A DNA stretch of 64,000 nt from Isoetes taiwanensis (GCA_021234155.1 JAJEKV010000006.1:11185317-11249316); one strand, 5' to 3'; numbered from the stretch's first letter, positions 1 to 13,329 are shown. A program made the numbers and translations. The notes: generated from the letters alone by a model not told the origin.

Positions 1-12
1 TTTTTCCAAAAA

Positions 13-845
13 GATCACACCAAGCGAATTTTGTATAAGCTAAAAGGTTGGAATATACTAAATTCGCATGGTGTGATCCACTTTCTTGTTTGTTGTCAAT
101 AGATAATAATACCAAGTCCCTCATCAATAGTCTCCCATTTGCGTATAAAATATGTAGCATTCCAAATTATATTATGTTTTATGAACTAAACTTTTTCAAA
201 GAGGGTCCCAAAGCAAAATAAAAACACTTAATCAATAAGCCAACACTTTACCAACAACCAAAGCTTTATTAAATAAGATTTTTATGTTATTTTATCAAAC
301 CTAACAATGTTTCCATATGTGACACTTTGAGTTAACTGATCCAAAGGCTCATGAAAGCGACATTTTATACAATATGTCTTTGGAGCTTTTGTGTCGTGGC
401 ATTAGTAAACACCTCTAATGGAGCAAATATTTTGTAACTCATTTTTTCAACAACCCTGGATGCACGTCTTATCAAACATTTCTTCATTGCAAGGACACCA
501 TTCTCATAAGGCTTGCACAATTAAACTAAAAAGGTCATGGGACGACTTTCAAGCTCGGCTCCCACAACTTTACAACGTAAAACTAGATGCCCATTGCCCT
601 GAATGTATATCTTGGAAAAGCATGTCTCTTATGTCCATATGTTGGACAACAACGATGCTAGTAATGCTTTTCCCTAGTCTCAAATCCCCGACATCTGATA
701 AATATAGCCCAAAGAAAAATATTTGATTCAGTGAGTGAATATAAATCAAGAAGAGGGAAGAAAAAAGAAGCAAGGATCACATGACGCGAAATCTCACTAC
801 ACATTTACAAAGTGCATATGCATTTTCGCATGGTGTGATCCATGT
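13..845. repeat. Possible element with hairpin-forming ends
   Basis: An inverted repeat of 19 bases (18 matching) lies at 13-31 and 60-78, with arms reading GATCACACCAAGCGAATTT and its near complement. A related, weaker inverted repeat lies at about 777-794 and 825-843, again with GGATCACA and GCGAAA. The outer arms therefore also face each other as terminal inverted repeats about 830 bases apart. No clear target-site duplication is visible and no gene lies inside, so a small foldback or MITE-like element is only a suggestion. Confidence 0.35.
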
Positions 846-1654
846 ATTATTGAGGGTGCAAATTTGCAAATATCCTCCTCTTCAAATCCCTTCCCCCCTC
901 CCTTCCCTTTTTTTTTGCAATATACTATCCATAGCATTTATTTTGAACCCTATAGTTCTACCTATTCATTGCGTATGAATGTCGCTCCGGCGATGTAACT
1001 CCATAGTCACCCTTCGTTAAGGATAGCATTCTCACCCACGAGCCTATGGATAGATATCCTTCCACCGTCAGATCAATCGGTCGTTGAATTGTAAGAATAA
1101 TTGACAGGGAGCAATACGATGAATGGGAAGAGCTGAAAAGTAGGAAAACTTCAGAATGAAAATTTGGGTAGTAAAAACATGGCATGTAACGTACGTTTGC
1201 TTGTCCGCACATCGCCTTGTTGTTGCTTAACTCTATGCTCGCCCATAAAAAACACGGACACTATTGGAGACTTGGATTCCAAATGAAGAGCTTAGGAGGA
1301 GAGGATGCACGTAAGCGGTGCTAATGTGAACAATGGAAATCTTGGTGCCAAAATTTGATAAGATGGTTGGTGCATGTGGGCATGTGCACAGTAGGCGGGA
1401 AAAGTAGCCATTATTTTGGTCCGCGATACGATTTTCGAAAAATGCGGGCCATTAATGTGGTTGCAATGAATGCACAAACATGTCCTATGAAATTTCGCCA
1501 TGTGGATGCCAAGTAAGCCTGCTCCTCTTTCTACTTGCCAACTAATACTGACTTTGGAAAAAAATGCGCAAACATCATTGGTCGCGAGAAACATGACGTG
1601 GAATTCTGGCATCCAAGATATGGGCCATTTTGAGACCCCAAATCTGCCCTAATG
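846..1654. other. Intergenic DNA, nothing recognised
   Basis: AT-rich sequence with short ORFs in all frames. None has a recognisable motif or codon pattern. The tandem duplication starts just after it. Confidence 0.5.
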
Positions 1655-2914
1655 ATATAAACAAAGACAATGCACTATAATATTTCTATAGTTTCAACAT
1701 CTGAGATCAAACTCGTATGACATCAAATCCATAATTTTCTACACTATAGTTTTTTTTTTTTTTATCTAATCCATTGTTGAAAGGCTTGCTTCATATTACC
1801 CTTGCCCCATCTAACAGACAACGTTATTCTAGCCAACAATGAAACAATCGCCCCTTTAAATTGTTACTAACGACCGAGAATATTGGGCACCATAACTAGT
1901 TTTGATTAAAAGCTAAACATAATTTTGCCATGTCATATAGTCGTCATTGCGAAAGTTAAATTTAAAATATCCATGTCCTTTTGCCAAAACCTTTTTTAAA
2001 GGACAACCAATATTTGGTGGCCTTAAAATGATAATGCTGTATGTTGCCACGTGGATCTCCATTTCATTTTTTTTTTGTTCTATTTTTCGTTCTTGATCCA
2101 TTAATTGTTCTACGTAGATTTTTTCATGTTCCATATGTGGAATGACTCCATAAAAACTATGACTTAAATTAAGAAACTATAATGCCCTATCCTCAAAGAT
2201 GTCCAAAGATGTCCACCCTACTCAAACCTCACCATAAAGTGGAGTAGTCTCACTCCATTTGAATTTTCGATTAGAGGACTATAAACTTTTGCTCCTTGAG
2301 TCCCATTTTACACCCGTAATACACACCAGGCCAAGATTACTGTATTTTTAGCTTAAAATTATATGACGCAATTCTTCCGCCGCTTCTATATCTGTCCGCC
2401 GCCACAGAAATCGTTTGCTCCGCCAAAGAAACTATTTTCCGCCGCCACAGAGTTAGACCACAGACCATCTTAAGCAGACCACAGACCACAGAGTTTTCCG
2501 ACCATCTTAAGCAGAGACCATCTAAAACAGTGGAAATAGAGGCCGGAATCGTAGCACCTGCAAGCATCTGCACCGGAATCCCTAAGCACCTGCAAGCAAT
2601 CTGTTCGTAATCTTGGCCTGGAGTGAATTACGTAGTCCTACATCCAACTTTAAAAGCCAACCAAGCCCTAAAGTGGAGTAGTCTCAGTCCATTTTGAATT
2701 TTTCAATTAGAGGACAAAACTTTTGCTCCACGAGTCCCCATTTTACACCGTATATGCAACTCTAAAAGTCCAAATAATGTGTGTCTCCTCTCCCGGACCA
2801 AAAGATGGTTTGTCCCCATTGGAATCAGATTTTGCATTAAGCATAAAACATCGTGCTCTTTATTTATATTTATTGAATTTTTAGAAAGAAACCACTAAGG
2901 GCGCTTTCCCACGG

Positions 2915-3230
2915 GCCTTCAACCTCAAGGTTTTCTCATGGGTGCCTCAGCTTGAAGGATACAGGTTTCTGACCTAAATTCAAAGTAATTATCAAGCATT
3001 TATAAACACGGAGGTTTTGGATCTTAGTGTGCGGGTTCTCATGGGTGCCTCAGCTTGAAGGATTCAGGTTTCTGATCTAAATTCAAAGTAATTATCAAGC
3101 ATTTATGAACACGGAGATTTTGGATCTGGCAATTTATGTTCAGGTCGGCAATGTCATGGGAAAGCAGACCAATTTGCATGGAAATTCGGGAGAGAGACGG
3201 CTTAATTTTGACACTTGTGTTGTCGTTTAA
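2915..3230. repeat. Two tandem copies of a ~105-bp repeat
   Basis: The phrase TTCTCATGGGTGCCTCAGC and the following 80 or so bases (up to the TTTTGGATCT region) occur twice in a row. The same pair is present in unit B at about 16385-16625. A diverged single version lies at 8746-8930 and 16707-16890. It is a small dispersed repeat family with no coding capacity. Confidence 0.7.
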
Positions 3231-3246
3231 TATACAAGAAATTTAT

Positions 3247-3270
3247 CGCGGCGGCCTTGCGGCCGCCGCG
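3247..3270. repeat. Perfect GC-rich hairpin
   Basis: CGCGGCGGCC, loop TTGC, then GGCCGCCGCG: a perfect 10-bp stem in otherwise AT-rich DNA. The matching place in unit B (around 16909-16930) keeps only a decayed version. It sits at the end of the first shared block of the duplication. Confidence 0.75.
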
Positions 3271-3299
3271 AACATTTCTCTTCTCCAACCCGCTGCAAA

Positions 3300-6200
3300 A
3301 GAAGTTTTGTGCTAAGTTGAATAGATTTCAATTCTGGACATCCTTGAGATGTGAAAGAACATGCAGGAGTTGAATCTGCATGTTCCTCAAACTATATTAG
3401 TTTTGAGAATCTACTACTCATCCTCTTGTGGCATTCCCTTGATAAAAATTTGGCTGCTTATTCATGTTAAAAGTTTTAGTTTTATGAGCTTGGTGCCCGC
3501 CATACCCATCATTGTAGTTTTTATCTTATGAGAGTTTATACTATACCCTTGCTGTCCATGTCTCCTTCAGCTCAAAGAGCACTAAAAATTTTCTTGCTCA
3601 AAGAGCACTAAAGAATTTCTTATGAAGCACCAATTCATTCAGAGACTACCCAATAGAGTTAATACTTGATGAGAGAATCTGAGCCATAGCCCATTATTGA
3701 GTGAAGAACTTACCCGCCAAAATGCAATTAACTTATGACTACTCCATTTTTTGCTTTTTTTTTTTTTTTTTTTTCCGAGGAAGCTGCACCTAGCCTCAAT
3801 ACTGCCCATTATTGGGTTCTCATTTCCAGGCCTAGAATTTAGCAAAGCCTTAATTACTAGGTGCTACCCAAGTGGTCCTAGATATTGCATCTAAACATCG
3901 AACTTCTTTTAAGGGAGGGAGGTTTTGGATTGCCCCTCTTAAGGGGTGGTTTTGAGCATCTTAAGGAATGTTTTGGGTTGCCCCTGTTAAAGTGCAATTC
4001 GTTAGGTAGTTAGCATATCTAATGGTGCAATGGCTAAAATTTTGGTACCAATTTAATTCGGCGGGTTGTCTCAAGGGAGGCAATTTTGTGGATATCAAGT
4101 GACTCTATTGTTAATTTCACCCAATGGTCTGACAATCATAGGGTACAATTTTGTGGATATCAATTAATCTATCGTGGACTTTAACCCTATGGTTTGATAA
4201 TCATAGGGTGACCTGAAAAAAGCATCTTGTTTTTAAGGGAAAGTCATACTGCTATGACTTACGCCTACCACAAAGAGTTGTTGTAAAAGCGAGGGGGTAT
4301 TCCTTAGGAATGAAGCATCTAAGTCCTTTGCTCAACCCATGAATAGGAGTGACTTTTTGCACCACCCAAAGTTTCTTCAAGGTTAAAAAACGATAACCGG
4401 ATCGAGATGATGGCTTGTTGTTTGGCAAGTTTTTCATACCCCAAGGAATGCTTATGCCAATGCCTATGAACGACTTGTGTGCAATCACAATGCCTTGCAC
4501 AAGTTTTAATGACATTGAGATACATATTGACCATTTCAACGTCGAGATATTTCAATGCCATTATGGAAATCTACATACTTCGTTAGATGTCAAAACTTCG
4601 AAGTAAATTCCTATAGAACCTAACAATCATTTACATTAGATCCTTATAAATGTGCATTGCCACCAAAAAGTTGATGTCTAGTAAGGGATGAGATTAACAT
4701 TTGTATTGTTTTTTTGACAAGAGCATACAACTTGGGTATATAAGATGGTATAATAAACTCCAATCTGCAAGCATCAAAAGTTGAATGCACACACGTTTTT
4801 TTTTGCCTTCATTCTTGAACATTTTCTTGCATGTCTTCTTGTGTCATCTTGCATCTTCATTCCATGCTTCTCTAAAACAATATCTATCCATCTATCTTAC
4901 CGCTTTGCAAGGCACTAATTCAAAAAGACTGAAAGAAATTAGAAATGTCGAGAAAACTTCACAAGCAAGACTTTAAACAAAAGAACTAGGCAATAGCTAT
5001 AGCTCGTGTGGACACGAAGCTGTCATTGAAGGCGAGAAGCACGCCATTAGACAACATCGTATCTGAAAAATTCACCAAGGGATAACTAAGATCCACGATT
5101 CCAAAGGATAATAGAAGTCTTCATGCATGCCTTTGTTTTAGGGCTAGAGCTCTGAGGCCTTCCCAGGTATATAATTTGAAGTCCTCCAAAATCCAAAGCA
5201 ATTTTTTTTCTCAAATTGCTTCACTAGAATTGAAATGTCTCTTTGAAACAGATAAACATGGAAAATTCCAAGACCTAGATGTAACAGAGAATGTTTTGAA
5301 AACATGCAACACAGAATGTTGTTCTTGGTGCGCGTGAAAGACTTAATATCATGCGAGAACCCGCAATGATCCCTTTGCCATTTAACAAAGCTAATTATAT
5401 AATATCGATGATGATCGCATTACCAAGACATAAGCATAAACCCGCATTCAACACCCTTATATTTCGACAATTTTTGCTTGGTTTGAGAAAAATCGGGGAG
5501 TAAAAAATTTACGGAAAAATGCCGGGTGATATGCATGCTCATCATATAATAGATCATATAATAGGGAACATGCTTAGTGGGAAAAACCTCCTTTGGATTG
5601 GTAAAGATCGTCCAACGCCCGAGTGCCAAATGTTCAATGTTAAGCATCGAATGTGTGCATTTTTGCACTGATAACCACACAAAATTAGCAAAAAGGGAAG
5701 AGCATATTCACAAAGAAGAATTGCATGTAAAGCAAAAGAGGAAGCATACATGTCTTAGAGCCAAGCGATCCTGGACATCAGAATTCTTCCTTCTGCAGTC
5801 TGCAACTAAGAACCAACAAATGAAAATATCTTCACATAATGAAGAACTACCTTATCCACGAAAATGCAGTTACTCAGGACTGAAAGTGTTGAAGGGAGAC
5901 AATGGGGTCCCAGAACCCATTGTAAAGTGTCTGGCAGAAATGGCAGACGTATCAGCAGAACAACCTACTTAACTTAAATCTAGAAAGATGGGGACTGTCA
6001 TATAATTAAGCCTAGACACATATCAAACGCTTTTAAAGTGATGAGAAAGGGGATTCCAAATCTACCATAAATGAAATGCCTCCTACTACTTACAAACATA
6101 ATAAACATCGATCCGGGACTTGAGTCTCTAATATCTTATATTGTGTAAAAGGGACACACAATTAATTTCTTTCGAGAATCTTAAATCATATGCCCGGCTC

Positions 6201-8729
6201 CTTCAACTGTTGAGAGTCTAAGCTTTCATGCCTATGACAGATGCAATATGATTCTACATTTGGTCTGATTTGCGACCGTTATTTACCTTTTGGTCATATG
6301 CAAATTCAATACTTACATCTTCCCAAAAGCCTTTGTCTAAGAAGTCAAAGCGGATGCAACACAAAATATCGGGGAAAAATATGACCGGCATTTCCATCTT
6401 AAATGTCTTTCCGGGAGCCCTTGACTAAAGCGGATGCAACACGAAAATATTAGGATTTGTTACAATTCACATTTTTGAGGACTTCTTTGAGAGCATGAGA
6501 TTCATACACAATTACACGTAATATCATCTCAAAGATGATTTAACATCGTGTAGGAAATCACCATCACCTTTGGTGTTTCTAGACTGCCGACTCATTTTCT
6601 CCTCGAAATACATTGACAATCCGGCATTTAAATCCATATAGATGATGCAAAATGCGAGAACAAATAAGAGGACATGCTATTTAGAACTAGGCGGCCAGAT
6701 AAAACACAAGCATGGTGTAAACATTTGAGTCGTGCCAAATTACCTTGCACATTCACAAATACCAAACACTCAAAGAAGAACAACTCTTCTCCACTTCTAC
6801 GGATCCCCAACTCTTCGTTGCCTTAACATGCATAATTCACGCAAGTTTGCTGTTCCATGATCACATACATTTTGGAACATCTTATACGGCGTTTGCGTCT
6901 GCATAAAGCATCTAACTCAATATATCTTTTCAACCTTTAGTACTTCACAGAATATATCTTAAAGGCAGCATTATAGCGCATTATAAACTAAAAACTTTAT
7001 AGCTATGGGCCATGTGCTGTGGATGTGCCTTGGATGCACTAGATCTAATGGGGCAAAAAAAGCAGTAGTCCAAGGAGGGTAATATGCAAAGAGGGCGATC
7101 ACCTTCAAGATATTAAGTATAACTAAAACAACTTTTCAAAATCCAACGAAAGGCATCCTAGGAAGATTATCTGTTGGCTATCCTAGCTGCTTCAAGGGAT
7201 GCTCTGACATCAACATTTGAGCTTCTTTGCATCCTATCTTATCTTCTGAAAAGATTGCTCGTGCTTCTATTTTGCTGCCTGTTTGACTCTTAGTCAGCCA
7301 CATATATTACCATCTGTTGTTGAGTTTCCAAAAAGGGTATATTTTTGGTATGCCATGAAGACTATGACATAAAAACCTAAGTTCTTATAGTGGGACTTTA
7401 CCCATACTTATGTTGCATACACTGTCTTATGCACCTGGTTTTATAGTATATTCTTAAGGACAGTTATGTAGACAAACATATATCGATCACACGCATTACC
7501 TTTGCTAGGTCTCCTAGTAAAGCCGAGGGCACTCGACGTACATCGACGCTTCATCAACGCAAAGCACTATAATAGTAGTTCTCGCCAAATCACTCTAAAT
7601 AACCCGATAAAAGAAAGGAAATTTTATTACTTCGGCAACTTTTGCCCCGCAATCAATCTTCCGAGAGATATACATGCATAAAAATGTATTACCAAACGCG
7701 CTCCATGTTGGCCGAACTTTTCCCACAGATCACGCCATGCAAAATGAGGCCGTCTTCGGCCGGGCAAAGGAGCGGCTCCCAAAGTCTGCCGATGGTGCCA
7801 AAGGAGTGCAAACTAAGCTGCGTTAAATGGGGTAGCATGTTGGACCTTCAAAGGAAACCAGAAGAGAAGCCATGGCGGTATTGAGGGGCTCCCTAGCTTC
7901 GGGTTGCCGCAGATTCATCCGCCAAAAAACCGAACAATCGAGCATGGCAAATCGGGCCTATAGCGGTAGAAATTGATAAATTTGCAAGCACTATAATCAA
8001 TTGCCCATCGGATGATCCGATTTGCCCTTGAGAGCTGCCATAACCCGAGTCCTGTGCTCCCAAATCATTATCAAAGGGAAAAACAGAGTATTTTTGGGGA
8101 AAAACAGAGCATATCGCTTGTGAGAATCGGGATTTCGGTCTGTAAACAGGGATTTTGTGCCCAAACATGTTCAAGCAAGAGATAAGCGAGAACAGCCGAT
8201 CTTTGCACATGCGGAGGCACATATGTAGTGCGCTCAAAACTTGAAGCATCCCATCTTTTACTGCATTACTCAAAGATTGCCGCACACACAAGGCTTCGAA
8301 AATGCAAAAGAAGAAGGAATGGGAGGTAAACCATGCCCGCGATCTTCAGAAGCTAAGCAAGCGGCCTCTTGTTTGCTTTCTGTTCTCGTAAAAATGTAAA
8401 CGAGCTTTTTCTAATGGCGACACCCAAGCCTCTTTGGGGCTGTTTCTTTTTGCCCATTTTGCCTTTCCTAGACCTATTAAGGCCCGGTCCCGTCTGGGCT
8501 CTTGTCTTGGTTTATCTGCCGGAAGTGGAATACCCTGGCTTGAGAAGGGCTTCTGGCTATGGCTGAACATGCAAATAGCGATCAAGATTGGACGGAATCG
8601 TGTCGACCATCCAATATTTTGTCGTTTAAGGTTTTAGAAAAGGAGAGAAAAATGTACGTGTCAAGCGCTTAGGTTGCTCTCAGCCCAGAAAAAATACCTC
8701 CTATTTTTCTTAAGAAGGAAAATGATACT
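3300..8729. other. Unit-A-specific intergenic stretch
   Basis: About 5.4 kb without a gene I can support. Unit B has only about 2 kb at the same place and I saw no matching sequence, so the two units have been replaced or eroded differently here. The ORFs are short, overlap on both strands and show no known domain. A poly(T) run of about 23 bases lies near 3755. Confidence 0.45.
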
Positions 8730-8745
8730 GCTTTATATATGGTAT

Positions 8746-8930
8746 GATAGAACCTCAAGGTTTGAGGTCCAGATCTAGGCATGTGGGTTCCCATGGGTAC
8801 CTCACCTCAACTGAATTCAAAGTAATAATGAAGTTTTTATGAACGCAGAGGTTTTAGACCTGGCAATCTAATTTGAGGTCAACAATGTCATGGGAAAGCA
8901 GGCCAACTTGCTGAGGTTACATGATTTATT
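8746..8930. mobile_element. ~185-bp repeat in the P450-A upstream region
   Basis: In unit B, CTGCTTTATATATG is followed within a few bases by AAAATAGTCAACTT. In unit A these two landmarks are separated by about 185 bases beginning GATAGAACCTCAAGG. The same 185-base sequence also stands at 16707-16890 in unit B, but not next to that P450. It therefore behaves like an insertion into the region 280-470 bases upstream of the first P450 start codon. I see no clean target-site duplication. Confidence 0.6.
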
Positions 8931-8994
8931 TATAAAATAGTCAACTTAATTGGGAGAGGGACCGAAGAAGACATGTTGTGGTTAATATACAGCC

Positions 8995-9085
8995 GAGAAT
9001 AGAATATGCGGTTGAAAGGTTTGTTTATATGAGGGGGACGAGAATAGAATATGCGGTTGAAAGGTTTGTTTATATGAGGGGGACA
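8995..9085. repeat. 45-bp direct repeat upstream of P450-A
   Basis: GAGAATAGAATATGCGGTTG and the 25 bases after it occur twice in tandem, ending in GAGGGGGAC each time. Unit B has a single copy. It lies about 130-220 bases upstream of the start codon, in the likely 5' UTR or promoter. Confidence 0.75.
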
Positions 9086-9213
9086 AGTGGCAAGGGGGTT
9101 GAAAGGTTGTAATATGTACACAGGGGGATTTCAAACACATGAAGGAAAGAAAGGAAGGAAGTATATTTTAACGTCTACGGAAAGAGATTGAGGAGGAGCT
9201 TGAGTGAGAAGCG

Positions 9214-10897
9214 ATGGGGTGGATTTCATGGGTAGCAGGGGCAGCGGTGGTATTATGGTGGATATGGAGCAAAATGGTGCAGAGAAGGAAGGGGCCAAGG
9301 CTACCGCCGGGGCCGGCCGGGCTGCCGATTGTGGGGAGCCTGCTCAGCATCAGGCCTCCGGTGTACAGGTGCTTTGCAGAATGGGGCAAAAAATACGGGC
9401 CGATCATGACTGTGAATCTGGGCGTGTACCCCAACGTCGTGTTCTCGACTGCTTCTCTGGCCGCCGAAGCTCTCAAGGCGCAGGACCACGTCCTCGGCTC
9501 CAGGCCTCCCAATATGATCGCCCAGATCATGAACGCCTCCGGTTACGACATGGTCTGGGCTCCCCTTGGCCCCGAATGGACCACTGCCCGAAAAATCTCC
9601 AACACAGAGCTCCTCTCCGCTGTAAGCCTCAAGAAATTCCGCGAGGCTCGCCTTCTCGAAGTCTCTAAACTCGTCCACGAGATCCAAAACAGAGTCTCCA
9701 ATTCCAATTCCAATTCCAGGGACCCAATTGTTATCCGCCATCTCCTCTGGAACGTTGTCATCAATAATATGTCTGAGATGGTCCTCGGCAAACGCTATGT
9801 TCCCAACGACCCCCAGGCGCAGGAAATCCGTAGCATCACCACTGACCTCATGCGCCTTGCAAGCCTCTTCAATATCGGCCAGTTCATCCCTTTTCTTCGT
9901 AAATTGGACCTCCAGGGATCCGAGAAGCTGGTTCGAAGCATCAAATCTCGCATGAATTCCGTTGTCGATGCTCTCGTTTCAAACCACAAACCAAATCAGA
10001 ACCAGGGGTTTCTCGACACTCTGCTTCGGCTTCAGGATACGTATCACATGAACCACCAAACTGTGGGAAATCTGCTTTGGGTAAGTAAATATTTTTCCTG
10101 CTAGTTTTCTTCGATTGCATGCTATTTAAAATTTTGTATTCCTTCACAGCGACTTTTTTACATAGAACAGTGTTTTGAAAACCAAATGCACAGTATCATC
10201 AAATTCAAAACGCTATTCTATTCTTCACGTTTGATTACTTTAATCGGGCAATACATAACGGATTGTGGTGTATTTATTTTTTCCGTGTCAGAACATGATG
10301 GCCGCTGGAACAGACACCATAGTTTCAAGCACAGAGTGGACTATGGCAGAGCTTCTCACCCACCCCGAGAAACTCGCCCGAGCAAAAAAAGAGATCGCCC
10401 AAATCGTGCCACGTGGCAAGCTCGTGGACGAGGATGACGTGGACAAGCTAACCTACCTTCAATGGTCTTACAAAGAATCCCTCCGCCTCCACCCCCCCAC
10501 CCCCATGTTGCTCCCACATTTCAGCACTCAGGATTGCAAGGTTGCTGGCTATGACATACCCGCCCGCACTGTTGTTCATGTCAATGCCTTCGCCGTCCAC
10601 AGGGATGCATCTGTTTGGGACAATCCTGAAGAATTTTTGCCTGAGAGGTATGAGACGGAGGACGTCGACATGCGCGGCTCTGACCTCCGCCTCATACCCT
10701 TTGGTAGCGGCCGTAGAGTCTGCCCTGGACTACGCTATGCCATCATTGCTGCTACTCTTATGCTCGCCAATTTGATCCATCACTTTGAGTGGTCTCTCCC
10801 TTCTGGAACATCACCTTCTGATGTAGATATGGTGGAGGATTTTGGTATTGTCCAGGGCATGCGTACTCCAATATCTGCAGTTGCTTCCACTAGCTAA
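9214..10897 (+). CDS. Cytochrome P450, A-type (71 clan), CYP98-like; copy A
   Basis: Two exons, 9214-10080 and 10292-10897, joined by a phase-0 GT-AG intron, encode 490 residues, a normal plant P450 length. Residues 3-19 form a hydrophobic ER anchor, followed by a basic stretch and the hinge PPGP at 31-34. The I-helix AAGTDT is at 293-298, the K-helix ExxR (KESLR) at 350-354, PERY at 406-409 and the heme loop FGSGRRVCPG at 426-435 with Cys433 as iron ligand. The C-terminal third (VDMRG...RLIPFGSGRRVCPG and GMRTPISAVA near the end) recalls CYP98 enzymes, which hydroxylate p-coumaroyl esters in phenolic metabolism. The N-terminal half is less close, so substrate and subfamily are open. All catalytic motifs are intact. 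It is a monooxygenase expected on the ER membrane using P450 reductase. A near-identical copy lies 9.9 kb downstream. Confidence 0.93.
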
Positions 10898-12254
10898 TAT
10901 GCAAGACCACATGTGGTCATTCATTGAAATACTTTATCTGTACTTTTGCATCATGCCTAAAATTGTAATCTTAAGCTCAATGAATTACATTAATGAAAAC
11001 ATAAGGGTTGTTGCAAATCACAATGGTAAAGATAAAATAATTGAATTTAAAGAATCCAGTGGATTCCATCTTTTCATTGCATGTCATGAAAGTGCATTGG
11101 TATCTTACCTTTGTTGCATCCCAACTAACACTAGGAAATCAATACATGTATATTATGCCATAAGGGTTTGACCAAGAAGCAAGAGGAGGGCTTTTTAATA
11201 TTAGTGAGGACTAATTAATATTTTTTTAATTTTTTGTTTTTAAGGAACAGTGTTGACGGAAAGAGAAGGCTGCCACGATAAATTCTTGTAACCCAATATA
11301 TAAAAATTGTTATGTACTATTGGCACATATATAATCGTAATGTTTGGTGGAAAATCGAGTGTTGATCACATTTCTTGCCTTTGGAACACAAATGTTCATG
11401 GTTAGTCTATACACTTACTTCCATGTACATGAATGCTTTAGGTCTACCAAAAAACTTAGGCACAAGAATCATAAATGGAATTAAATTGAACGTTAAATTG
11501 AACAAGTTTAAAGTAACTTTAGCGAGCTCAATCTTTGATACAAGACTAGTCATAAATGTGCATTCCCCGACCTTTAGCAAGCTCGTCATAAATGCCCTGC
11601 ATTGCCCGACTTCCGTAGCCTCTATAATAGAAACTTAGCTTGCTCTAGAAACCAAAATGTTATAATCTGGAAATAAGTACAAAGGAAAGAGATACACAAG
11701 CAACAACTCCAACAAGACTAGGCAGATGCATTATAAATTAGGAAAAAAGTGTCAAGTAAGGGACAACAATTGAGAAGACAACATAGAAAAAGTGGCAAAA
11801 GATCCAACATGCTTTTTTTAATCATGGATAGACGACATCAAAGGAGTCAATGAAGCCAATGGACCACTACACATCAAAAAAAAAGGTAAGGCATGTCACA
11901 AGGATTAAAGGGAAGGAAAGGACACGTGGTGGCCAAACATGAAAAAGAGCACTACAATATGGAAACTGGGTGATTCATTCCGTCCCTAGAATGGAAGTCG
12001 GCCCTACTCATTCCACTCAACATGTAAAAAGTTTAGGTATCAGGTAAATTCCGGTTTCCATGGTGTAAGGGAACTAAAATTGGTCGCAACATTCTGCAAC
12101 TTCAGATGACCCCCTCCTGATTGCCGTCAATCGCAGGACCCCTTCTGAGACTGCAGAATGCTGCCCCCAATCTCTGTTCCCCCATACATACACCGCCAAA
12201 CAAGGTAGATGAATAAATCCGCAAAAATGTCATACCTTTTTGGGAATGGAGGAT
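10898..12254. other. 3' flank of P450-A, duplicated
   Basis: Non-coding sequence matching 20826-22230 with few differences, so the duplication clearly runs past the gene. Short ORFs here (for example around 11375-11638) are also present in the other copy but have no recognisable motif. Confidence 0.6.
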
Positions 12255-12258
12255 AGTA

Positions 12259-12374
12259 CAAATATGTAGCATAATAACAGGGGGTTTTCTTTGTGTTTTT
12301 GTACGCTTTTCACTAAGGTTTTCCTATGATTTCGTGATGTATTCAAATGGATGTACTAATGCGTACATCTAGAG
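12259..12374. repeat. Dispersed repeat, inverted copy at 45988-46106
   Basis: TAACAGGGGGTTT and about 100 following bases reappear on the opposite strand at about 45988-46106 with moderate divergence. It lies at the start of the stretch that unit A has and unit B lacks (12254-13762), so it probably belongs to inserted DNA. Confidence 0.6.
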
Positions 12375-12388
12375 TGCACCATTTCTGA

Positions 12389-12590
12389 GCCATTGATATT
12401 AGCCCTTTTTTTTTCAATGGTCAACAACCAATGGCTCACAACAAAAGCCCCTTTTTTGTGCGTGTGGTGCATAATGGGCACAATGAAGCGGCCATTGATT
12501 TTAGCCTTTTTTTTCAATGGTCAACAACCAATGGCTCATAACAAAAGCCCTCTTTTTGTGTGTGTGGTGCATAATGGGCACATGAAAGGC
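12389..12590. repeat. Two tandem ~103-bp repeats
   Basis: The block containing CAATGGTCAACAACCAATGG, AAAAGCCC and GTGGTGCATAATGGGCACA occurs twice, at about 12389-12489 and 12492-12590, with a few substitutions. No coding role seen. Confidence 0.75.
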
Positions 12591-12599
12591 TTGAAGGGC

Positions 12600-13329
12600 G
12601 CATGTAGTGCAGTTTCCCCGCCGGCAACACATTTCTTATCATAACTTTTGATCCAGAGCTCTGTTTGAGATGATTTTTATTGCGTTGGAAAGCTCTCTCT
12701 GAGATCTTTTTGATAGTGTATGATATGGATATGTTTGGTTAAGTTATCTATGCTAAAACAGCAATTTTTCGGCCGGGTTTGGTAGGCTATCCTACCAGCT
12801 GATTAATACAGGATTGCGCTATTGGATATTGTTTGATGGCTTATTCCGAATGAAGCTTGCAAAAAATTACCGTGCATTTTTAGATTTTGAGGCAGTTATT
12901 AAGCAAATTCCAAGGCTTCTAGATCCTTGTGCTAACAAGCAGAAAAGTTTCCCACTTTGGTTTCTCACCACAAGAATCCATGGAGGCCAGGTCAAAGGCT
13001 ACTGTTAAATTCCAGTTGAAAAATATTTGTGTATGGGTGTTGCAAACTTTATGACTTTCAGAATAATGGGATCAATCTGCTCTATCTTTATGGTAACTTT
13101 TACTTATGTTCTATTTGTTTTATTGTGATCAAATTCAAAAGCCTCAAATGAATTCTAGTTTTTTTCTGGGTTGAATTCTAAAATTTTTTTGTCGGGGGTG
13201 GCGTCCCTAAGGCCCCGAAGGGGCCAAATAATTTTTTTTGCAACACAAACCATTAACATTCAACATATAAAAATTAAATCCCCCAACACATAACAACCAA
13301 CACATAACAACCATTGACATTAACAACCA
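12600..13329. other. Unit-A-specific DNA, nothing recognised
   Basis: AT-rich sequence absent from unit B. Its right part (13250-13330) is built of short direct repeats of the type AACCAACACATAAC next to the foldback element. No gene is supported. Confidence 0.45.

Noticed and set aside
9168..9989. Long minus-strand and alternative-frame ORFs over the P450 exons
   Set aside because: They overlap a clearly coding P450 frame and are by-products of its GC-rich codons; the same holds for 18900-19925.
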